Shown here in pieces: positions 58,734-64,000 of a DNA stretch of 64,000 nucleotides; position 1 is the stretch's first letter, and each line of letters opens with the position of its first letter. The notes beneath the pieces are model-generated. The model had not been told where the DNA came from. It worked only from the letters and a program-made list of their open reading frames with translations, and did not search any database. The position numbers were made by a program, and so were the translations under genes. Source of the DNA: Paraburkholderia sp. (lineage in GTDB: Bacteria > Pseudomonadota > Gammaproteobacteria > Burkholderiales > Burkholderiaceae); assembly GCA_004322045.1 (NCBI GenBank), contig SCRN01000009.1:161949-225948 (forward strand), written 5' to 3'.

Positions 58734-59267
58734 ATGCCTCGCATCACAATTGATGGAAACGAAATGGCGCAACGACTGCAGGACATCGTCGGGAAGCTGT
58801 ACAGGCCGCCAAGCAACGAGACACGCCAGGTGTTTGCATTGTCGCGGTTAGATGCCGAAAAACTTCCGGAGCTTTCGTCGATTGCCGTCATCTCAATTAC
58901 TGCGCCAGAGCGTCCCCCGGCGAACATTGGCAACTTTGCTCATGTGCTGCGCCTGAGGTTCGCTGATGTGGACTTTCTGAACCCAGAGCTGTCCGGCCGG
59001 GCGAGAAGCAGGCTCGCTGATGCCTGTACGGAAGCGCAAGCTCAGGAGATTCGTGCATTCATTGAGGCACTACCAGATGAGATAGCTTCGGTGGTCGTCC
59101 ATTGTGAGGGTGGCTACTCGCGTTCGTGCGGCGTGGCCATCGCGCTACATCAGCTATACGGATACACCGTAGAGCCACAACACCTCACGAGCGCGAATCT
59201 TTCCATCGCTCGCACCGTAACGGGAGAGGTCCATGCAAATCGGAAATCGAAAAAGAGCCGGCGTTGA
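58734..59267 (+). CDS. Tyrosine/dual-specificity phosphatase-like protein
   Basis: Protein of 177 aa with the phosphatase loop VVVHCEGGYSRSCGVAIALHQLYG (H-C-x5-R-S; catalytic Cys followed by Arg after five residues). Upstream AVISITAPERPPANIGNF and VLRLRFADVDFL correspond to the family's first strands; an Asp in that block could be the general acid. The C-terminus is basic (ANRKSKKSRR). Substrate unknown; island-borne phosphatases of this group are common. The ATG is at 58734. Confidence 0.7.
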   Translation: MPRITIDGNEMAQRLQDIVGKLYRPPSNETRQVFALSRLDAEKLPELSSIAVISITAPERPPANIGNFAHVLRLRFADVDFLNPELSGRARSRLADACTEAQAQEIRAFIEALPDEIASVVVHCEGGYSRSCGVAIALHQLYGYTVEPQHLTSANLSIARTVTGEVHANRKSKKSRR

Positions 59268-59597
59268 CGCGCATCGCTATGACTCACTGGCATGGCCGCG
59301 CTGGTACGTGTCTGCATCGTCAGGGCCTCGCCAGCGTGAGCGGGAAGAACCCGACCACACAAGTCCGTCGTGGGACGGCACGGTCCTCACCGTCCGATGG
59401 CATTGCGCTCGGCCGATGGCGTGTACGTCCTTGCGTTTGAGTATAAGCAGCACCCGTAAAACGAGAATGAGCCACCGCATCCGGCCGACTGCGGTCGAAG
59501 CACTGGACTCACTATCGGCCGGGAAGGCTTCCGCAACTGCGGGTTATCTAGCGTGCCGTCCGTCCAGGCTGGGTGTAACGTCGCTGGAGAGTGCGAG
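59268..59597. other. Region with remains of a small frameshifted gene
   Basis: A 330-bp stretch without an intact gene. The segment 59370-59460 has protein-like composition split over two frames: SWDGTVLTV in one frame, then LRSADGVYVLAFEYKQHP followed by TAA in the next. This suggests a degraded small gene, though the family is not recognised and the call is weak. Confidence 0.3.
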
Positions 59598-59798
59598 ATG
59601 CATGCAGATAATCAGATTGACCTCAGGATTGCCCTGCAAAAAATCCATGAACTGGCGATGGCCGACGGGGATTTGGGCCACGAGTACTGGTACAAGGTGG
59701 GACAGCTTCTCCGGCAAGCAGCGCAAATGCAATCGGAAAAAGATACGCTCGCCAGGGAGTTGGAACAGTGTCGCGCACAGCTCGCCAAAGCCAGATAA
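59598..59798 (+). CDS. Small coiled-coil protein, stand-alone form of the module fused at 56651-57127
   Basis: Predicted 66-aa protein MHADNQIDLRIALQKIHELAMADGDLGHEYWYKVGQLLRQAAQMQ..., ending in a Glu/Arg/Ala coiled coil. It matches the C-terminal half of the BPSL0761 fusion protein at 56651 (shared core ADGDLGxEYWxxVxxLLRxAxxMQ). The ATG is at 59598. Function unknown. Confidence 0.7.
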   Translation: MHADNQIDLRIALQKIHELAMADGDLGHEYWYKVGQLLRQAAQMQSEKDTLARELEQCRAQLAKAR

Positions 59799-59938
59799 CC
59801 GGCGCTCACTGATGAAATCCGGCGCCACCGCGAAATCCATCATGCCGAAACTTCCGGGTGACGCGGGACGAAACACAGGCGAGGGTTGACGACGGCCGCC
59901 CATATTAAGCACCCGCAGTGCGGCGAAGAGAGCTTCGA

Positions 59939-60736
59939 ATGCGAATCCAACTTGCTTCTGACCTACATTTGGAGTTACTTGCCAAGCAGTTCCCCGGCGA
60001 GACCCTGATAAAGCACGCGAACATGGTCGACGTATTGGTACTGGCTGGCGATATCGCCCGAGCAAGCGACGCCGTAGAGCTTTTTGGAGGCTGGCCAGTG
60101 CCTGTTATCTATGTCGCCGGAAATCACGAGCTCTACCATGAGTGTTACGAAGACACGTTCATCAGATTGAAGGAGCGAACTCAAGGCACCTCGATTCGAT
60201 TTCTGGAACGAGACGTCGTCGACTTCGGAGGCGTTCGGTTTCTCGGCTGCATCCTGTGGACAGACTATCTTCTCTTCGGCGCTCAATTGCAGCGTCAAGC
60301 GATGACGAGTGCGCAGCGCCATCTTAACGACCATCGAGTTATCCGCACAGCAACCGGAGACAGCTTTCGACCTGATGACGCGCTTCGCGAACACGAGAAG
60401 GCTCGCGTTTGGTTACAGGAGCAATTTCAACAGCCTTACGACGGCAAGACAGTCGTCGTGACACATCACGGGGTACACCCCTCTTCCGTACATCCGCGGT
60501 ACGCCGGCGATATCACCAACGCGGCCTTCGTGAGCGACCTCACCGAATTAGTGGAGCGGGCGGATTTCTGGTTCCACGGGCACGTTCACGATTCCTTTGA
60601 CTATACGGTCGGGAAGTGCCGTGTCGTTGCAAACCCCAGAGGCTACGCGCGAAATCGACACAGCGTGACAAGTCCCAAGGCTCTCGCATTTGAAAACGGG
60701 GCGTTCCAGCACGCATGCGTCATCGACGTCTACTGA
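59939..60736 (+). CDS. Calcineurin-like metallophosphoesterase
   Basis: Protein of 265 aa with all metallophosphoesterase metal-binding blocks: SDLHLE (DxH), LAGDIA (GD), VAGNHELYH (GNHE), VVTHHGVHPSS (H) and FHGHVHDS (GHxH). It starts with the ATG at 59939 (MRIQLASDLHLELL). The substrate is unknown; relatives hydrolyse nucleotides, phosphodiesters or phosphoproteins. It stands alone, with no gene in the next 400 bp on this strand. Confidence 0.88.
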   Translation: MRIQLASDLHLELLAKQFPGETLIKHANMVDVLVLAGDIARASDAVELFGGWPVPVIYVAGNHELYHECYEDTFIRLKERTQGTSIRFLERDVVDFGGVRFLGCILWTDYLLFGAQLQRQAMTSAQRHLNDHRVIRTATGDSFRPDDALREHEKARVWLQEQFQQPYDGKTVVVTHHGVHPSSVHPRYAGDITNAAFVSDLTELVERADFWFHGHVHDSFDYTVGKCRVVANPRGYARNRHSVTSPKALAFENGAFQHACVIDVY

Positions 60737-61152
60737 TTTCTGTCTTCAGGAGTGTATGGCATGAACTGAGGAGCGCCCCATCTCCCGGCCTTTCCCGTAG
60801 CGCATGCACGCAACGCCGCTCACATGCTTTGCACTTAGTCATCGCACCCAGTGCGAGCGGGCTCGGCTCGTCAATGGTTTTCCCCCCGAAAGGATTGCCT
60901 CGTGAATCCGTTCCACCACGTCCGGCGCTGAGCAACCGCGGAGCATGGTGGGCGCACAAGCGCTCACGTCGGCGCTGGAGTTATTGCGGACAGTCCGGAA
61001 GACGATGTCGTCGCCATTATTACCAAATCATTGAGAGGAAGTGCACAGTTGACGAAGGTTAGCGCGCTTCGTAACCGGCAGGGGTCTGCGTCAATGTACT
61101 TTCGCACCTCGCCGCCGTCGGTCGAAACCACGTATCGACCGAACTTTTCCGT
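60737..61152. other. Gene-poor region containing a start-less open frame
   Basis: A 416-bp stretch. From 60737 to about 60963 I see nothing convincing. On the reverse strand, 61152 to 60964 is open for 62 codons immediately after the TAA of the gene at 61153-61593: TEKFGRYVVSTDGGEVRKYIDADPC..., with protein-like composition but beginning with ACG and no good start codon. It may be the remains of a gene whose ATG has mutated, or of an extended form of the upstream protein. Confidence 0.35.
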
Positions 61153-61593
61153 TTAAACTGCTTCGATAACGACTTGCTCGATGTAGGAAAAACGGCGCCA
61201 GCCCTCGATGCCCGCAAAGGCGCAAGGTATGCCGTGCGCCGCAGCTGCCTCGGCGAATTTCGCTATGCATAGGGCTTTCAGCTCGGCAATTGCTTCATCG
61301 GTAAAGTCCGTGGAACTTACAAACGATATCGACGCGACGAGGCGGCCTCGCGCCTCTTGGAAACCTTCGTCATTCGTGCAGATGTCGTACGTCGGGACCT
61401 CAACGTCATTATGGCCGCGATACATCGACGACAAGCCCCGATACTCCGCTTCAATCGCGGCGCGGGCGTCGTCGTGGACGTCACGCACGATGTCGGGAAT
61501 GTCCCCACCGAATTCAGCCGTCAGCTCTGCGAGCTGGAACTGCACTGCAATCCATGCTTCTTCAAGTAGCGAGTTGCTGCTCGACACGGCCAT
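61153..61593 (-). CDS. Hypothetical protein
   Basis: Predicted 146-aa acidic soluble protein starting MAVSSSNSLLEEAWIAVQFQLAELTAEFGGDIPDIV, complementary to 61591-61593 and preceded by GAAGGAA. The remainder (HDDARAAIEAEYRGLSSMYRGHNDVEVPTYDICTNDEGFQEARGRLVASISF ...) is an alpha/beta pattern. No recognised domain. It is the most downstream gene of a reverse-strand cluster of small genes running from 62559 to 61153. Confidence 0.65.
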   Translation of the reverse strand: MAVSSSNSLLEEAWIAVQFQLAELTAEFGGDIPDIVRDVHDDARAAIEAEYRGLSSMYRGHNDVEVPTYDICTNDEGFQEARGRLVASISFVSSTDFTDEAIAELKALCIAKFAEAAAAHGIPCAFAGIEGWRRFSYIEQVVIEAV

Positions 61594-61707
61594 GTCCTGT
61601 TCCTTCGATTGAAGCAAATGTCAGGGAGTATATTGTCCGCAGGCACGGCCGTATCGCTTTTTGACGACACGATGTCTGTAGCCAAGTGCGTGCGGCTATC
61701 CGTCGCG

Positions 61708-61908
61708 TTACCCATGGCTGTCTACCCAGGCGCGGCACCAGTTCAGGCCGACGAACTGTGCCTCGTCCTCGCTATCGAAGGTGCCCAGCACGCCCGATGT
61801 TTCGATGAGCTTGTTGTTTCGGGTAACGGTGCCACTGGCGGCGTATTCGTGGCCTTGCCGGATAGCATGTCCCCAAATCGAATATCCCTTGTAGGTTTCC
61901 GCGTCCAT
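61708..61908 (-). CDS. Small hypothetical protein
   Basis: Predicted 66-aa protein MDAETYKGYSIWGHAIRQGHEYAASGTVTRNNKLIETSGVLGTFDSEDEAQFVGLNWCRAWVDSHG. The even hydrophobic pattern and conserved-looking ends resemble widespread small proteins of Burkholderiaceae of unknown function. Its ATG overlaps the TGA of the preceding secreted-protein gene by one base, which suggests translational coupling. Confidence 0.65.
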   Translation of the reverse strand: MDAETYKGYSIWGHAIRQGHEYAASGTVTRNNKLIETSGVLGTFDSEDEAQFVGLNWCRAWVDSHG

Positions 61909-62255
61909 CAGCGAGCTACCGCGGGCCGCGCACCGTGCGAATCGACCCGCAGGACATTGCCCTCGGGCGTGAGTAGAGGCGGGAGGCTCTGTGCGCGCGG
62001 CTCGGCGTTGATGCGGACAGCGCGTCCAGCATGCGCTCGCTTGCTCGGCGTGGGCACGCAGGCAACCGCACGGGATGCCTTCGCCTTCGTAGACCGCTTT
62101 GCCGACAATCGATGCGCCGCTGGCTTGTGGTGCGCTTTGTGGGGCGAGTGCAGCGCGTGCCTAGCCTCCGGCGGATTCCACACCTCGCGATAGTGTTCGC
62201 CGGCATGGGCAACGGATGCTCCTGCCAGCAATATCACACCTAGAACGCGCAACAT
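61908..62255 (-). CDS. Small secreted basic hypothetical protein
   Basis: Predicted 115-aa protein with a signal peptide MLRVLGVILLAGASVAHAG (cleavage after AHA). The mature part is rich in His, Lys, Arg and Ala (HALHSPHKAHHKPAAHRLSAKRSTKAK) and probably unstructured. No family is recognised. It overlaps the next gene by one base and follows the Cys-rich gene after one base, so all are probably one transcript. Confidence 0.6.
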   Translation of the reverse strand: MLRVLGVILLAGASVAHAGEHYREVWNPPEARHALHSPHKAHHKPAAHRLSAKRSTKAKASRAVACVPTPSKRAHAGRAVRINAEPRAQSLPPLLTPEGNVLRVDSHGARPAVAR

Positions 62256-62256
62256 C

Positions 62257-62559
62257 TCATCTCCCTACCTTCGAGGCAAACAGCGCCATTTCGCTACAAC
62301 GGATGGCCTGGCCGACACATCTGCCGTCACAGCCCGCACAATAGTGTCGGTCAAGCAACGTTTTGTCGACACGCCAGACATTGTGCGCAGTTGGACTTGG
62401 CGTACCGACAGAGCGGCCATTTTCGTTCGCGAAGAACGTGGGCTCGCCCGCCCTTCCGCGTCGCACGGCATCGTCGCCGAATGCTGCTCTCAGAGCGTCG
62501 ACGAACTCGGCCATCTCGGGCATCGGGTGAGTGACTGGTTTGCAAACTCGCGTGCCCAT
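62257..62559 (-). CDS. Cysteine-rich hypothetical protein
   Basis: Predicted 100-aa protein. The core MPEMAEFVDALRAAFGDDAVRRGRAGEPTFFANENGRSVGT is followed by WRVDKTLLDRHYCAGCDGRCVGQAIRCSE, with cysteines (CxxCxxxC...C) that could bind zinc. I placed the start at the ATG complementary to 62557-62559, after TGAGG; the ATG at 62523 is an alternative. A LexA box lies 56 bp upstream, which suggests DNA-damage control. No known family identified. Confidence 0.55.
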   Translation of the reverse strand: MGTRVCKPVTHPMPEMAEFVDALRAAFGDDAVRRGRAGEPTFFANENGRSVGTPSPTAHNVWRVDKTLLDRHYCAGCDGRCVGQAIRCSEMALFASKVGR

Positions 62560-62614
62560 AGCTCGATGCCTCAAGAAACGCCGCGTCGACAATACCGGAA
62601 CTGAGCCCATGATA

Positions 62615-62630
62615 CTGTATATACATACAG
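62615..62630 (-). promoter_or_regulatory. Canonical LexA (SOS) box
   Basis: CTGTATATACATACAG matches the CTGT-N8-ACAG consensus exactly with the preferred AT-rich core. It lies 56 bp upstream of the reverse-strand Cys-rich gene and 359 bp before the rightward DUF4011 gene. The rest of the 62560-62988 gap has no convincing gene. The box predicts induction of the leftward cluster by DNA damage. Confidence 0.75.
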
Positions 62631-62988
62631 GCCGCCATGCCTTACTTGTGTTCGCGGTTCCGTCTTGGCCGAGGAGATTCACTCGTGGCTTGGTGACCTG
62701 CGTGCATAGCGAAAAGCCGGTACAGCCCATGTCGGGAAGCTCCAGCGTGGCTACGTAGGTGTTCAGCCAGTTTCGTAAGATGACGGTCAAAAAGGCGTAT
62801 ATTCCTGTTGCGCATCGGGAACGCACAAAGGCGTGATTTCTACGCAATTCGCTTAGTAAACCGTCAACGCACTCCCTGCAAAGCATTAAATGTAAAAGCG
62901 CAATCACTGTCACGGTTCAACCTGGTTGACGTCGTTCACAGCAATGGCGATTCCGTTGAACTCGGTGAGAACAACGGGGAACGGGGTG

Positions 62989-64000
62989 ATGACGAACGGG
63001 CAGACAGACGACGTTGATGAGTTGACGAGTGGTACTGATATAAAGCGACCGAGCGTTCAGATTATTGCCGACCTGACGATAGGGTATGCGGCGATTCAGA
63101 ACAACGTTCCGGTCATCCGCGAAATTCTGGTCACGAACGATGGGGAGGTGGCGCTCTCTGATATCGAACTGCTCGTCGAATGTGTGCCGGCCTTTGCCGA
63201 GGGCGCACGTTTTCGCTTCGAAGTATTGGCGCCCGGCGAGAGCCGTCGTCTCGCGCCTGTGGACTTACGGCCCGACCACCAGTACTTCAGTCAGCTCGAC
63301 GAATCTGAGCGCGCCGTCATCACGGCATCGCTGCGTACTCAGGAAACTGAACTCGTAACGGCATCGCACAACATTGACGTACTCGCGTACGACCAGTGGG
63401 CCGGCGCGCGGTCGTTACCGGAACTGCTAGCGGCATTTTGCATGCCGAACTCGCGGGTAGTAGACAAACTTCTGGCGCGGGCATCCGGGCTTCTGCGCCA
63501 GACGTCGGTCGACCTATCCATGGACGGATATCAGTCCAAAAATCGCGAGAAGGTCTGGAAGCAGGTGTCGGCTATCTACTGCACGATAGTCGCGGAGGAC
63601 ATCCAATACTCCAACCCGCCGGCATCATTCGGGAACGACGGTCAGAAAATCCGAACTCCGGAACGTATTCTCGATGGCAAACTGGCGACGTGTCTGGACC
63701 TTGCCATGCTGTTCGCGTCTTGCTTGGAACAGGCTGGCCTGCACCCTGTCGTGTTGTTCAAAGAAGGCCACGCGTGGGTGGGAGTTTGGCTAATAGAGAC
63801 CAGCTTCCCGACCGCGTTGGTAGACGACGTTCAGGCGATTCGCAAGCGGGTGAAATCTGGAGAGTTCATGGTCTTCGAGACCACGGGCGTGGCGAGCGGC
63901 CAGAAGCCATCCCTCAGGTGGGCCTGCACGCGCGGCGAAGACCACTTAAACGACGAAGACCAGTTCGCGTATGCAGTGGATATTCGTCGCGCACGGGAAG
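62989..64000 (+). CDS. DUF4011-type giant helicase/nuclease protein, N-terminal part (cut by window edge)
   Basis: An open frame from ATG 62989 to the right edge (337 codons, no stop). The sequence follows the N-terminus of the large DUF4011 family: VPVIREILVTNDGEVALSDIELLVECVPAFAEGARF, QWAGARSLPELLAAFCMPNSRVVDKLLARAS, GYQSKNREKVWKQVSAIY and RTPERILDGKLATCLDLAMLFASCLEQAGLHPVVLFKEGHAWVGVWL. The last block is transglutaminase-like, with Cys235 and His261. Complete relatives are about 1,500-2,000 aa with a helicase core and a C-terminal Vsr-like nuclease. I recall this combination being reported as a single-protein anti-phage system. Confidence 0.8.
   Translation, partial: MTNGQTDDVDELTSGTDIKRPSVQIIADLTIGYAAIQNNVPVIREILVTNDGEVALSDIELLVECVPAFAEGARFRFEVLAPGESRRLAPVDLRPDHQYFSQLDESERAVITASLRTQETELVTASHNIDVLAYDQWAGARSLPELLAAFCMPNSRVVDKLLARASGLLRQTSVDLSMDGYQSKNREKVWKQVSAIYCTIVAEDIQYSNPPASFGNDGQKIRTPERILDGKLATCLDLAMLFASCLEQAGLHPVVLFKEGHAWVGVWLIETSFPTALVDDVQAIRKRVKSGEFMVFETTGVASGQKPSLRWACTRGEDHLNDEDQFAYAVDIRRARE

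Larger units (their letters stand above)
54299..64000. mobile_element. Genomic island, left end at about 54300, right end outside the window
   Basis: From the point where the glutamate-synthase-family gene breaks off, the sequence changes character: more AT, weaker GC-skewed codon use, loose gene spacing, mixed strands, several broken genes and many small proteins of unknown function. Contents include an XRE regulator, mobile mystery protein A, excisionase-like HTH, BPSL0761-family proteins, phosphatases and the start of a DUF4011 giant protein. No integrase, transposase or conjugation gene is in the visible 9.7 kb, so the element type is not determined; the recombinase is expected to the right. 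Confidence 0.85.

Noticed and set aside
59233..59889. 218-codon forward frame over the small coiled-coil gene
   Set aside because: Overlaps the better supported gene at 59598 in another frame and lacks protein-like composition; only a small relic near 59400 is plausible.
60715..61062. 115-codon forward frame after the metallophosphoesterase
   Set aside because: Ser/Arg/Pro-rich with no start signal; the reverse-strand frame at 60964-61152 looks more coding.
62560..62913. Long upstream extension of the cysteine-rich reverse-strand frame
   Set aside because: The extension runs through the LexA box and has no ribosome-binding site; starting at 62559 fits better.
54299..64000. CRISPR array or restriction-modification system in the island
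   Set aside because: No regularly spaced repeats and no methylase or endonuclease motifs in the visible part, despite the controller-like XRE protein.

Overview
The window is high-GC chromosomal DNA of a Burkholderiaceae bacterium (Burkholderia sensu lato, for example Paraburkholderia or Trinickia). The evidence is the hrcA-nadK-recN order, the recG-oxyR-catalase-dps-ubiA block, the queA-tgt-yajC-secD-secF operon, paired pqiA genes before pqiB/pqiC, and proteins of the Burkholderia-typical BPSL0761 family. I saw no rRNA, tRNA or CRISPR array.

Positions 1-54300 are ordinary, tightly packed core genome. In order: heat-shock repressor hrcA (cut by the left edge), NAD kinase, recN, glnE (reverse), a YhdP-type envelope protein, a nitrilase-family amidase and tldD. 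Then come the DAHP synthase gene aroG behind a complete transcription-attenuation leader, flavohaemoprotein hmp behind an NsrR-type palindrome, and a cobalamin adenosyltransferase. Next are a D-lactate/glycolate oxidation cluster (FAD oxidase, glcD, glcE, glcF), yggS, proC, and the reverse-strand block ubiA-dps-katA-oxyR-recG. After these follow queA-tgt-yajC-secDF, an MHS-family transporter, a cytochrome b561 with two YceI proteins, the pqiA-pqiA-pqiB-pqiC lipid-transport operon, an rRNA methyltransferase, a VOC protein, a YafY regulator, the pntAA-pntAB-pntB transhydrogenase operon, a Nudix hydrolase and mnmA.

At about 54300 an FMN-binding glutamate-synthase-family gene stops matching its family in mid-domain, and the rest of the window (to 64000 and beyond) is a genomic island. 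It has lower GC, small unfamiliar genes, loose spacing and several broken genes. Its contents include an XRE regulator behind three tandem 15-bp repeats, an orphan mobile mystery protein A and a BPSL0761-family protein fused to a second module that also occurs as a separate small gene. It also carries a decayed RNA 2'-phosphotransferase (kptA), a frameshifted second BPSL0761 copy, an excisionase-like HTH protein, a tyrosine-phosphatase-like protein with a Cx5R loop, a calcineurin-like phosphoesterase, a reverse-strand cluster of small proteins near a canonical LexA box, and at the right edge the N-terminal third or less of a very large DUF4011-type helicase. That last protein family has been linked to anti-phage defence.

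The two most rewarding items are the aroG attenuator (leader peptide rich in Phe, Tyr and Trp, with mutually exclusive terminator and antiterminator) and the island, which looks like a defence-type cargo region with many unknown small genes. Its recombinase and right end lie outside the window.
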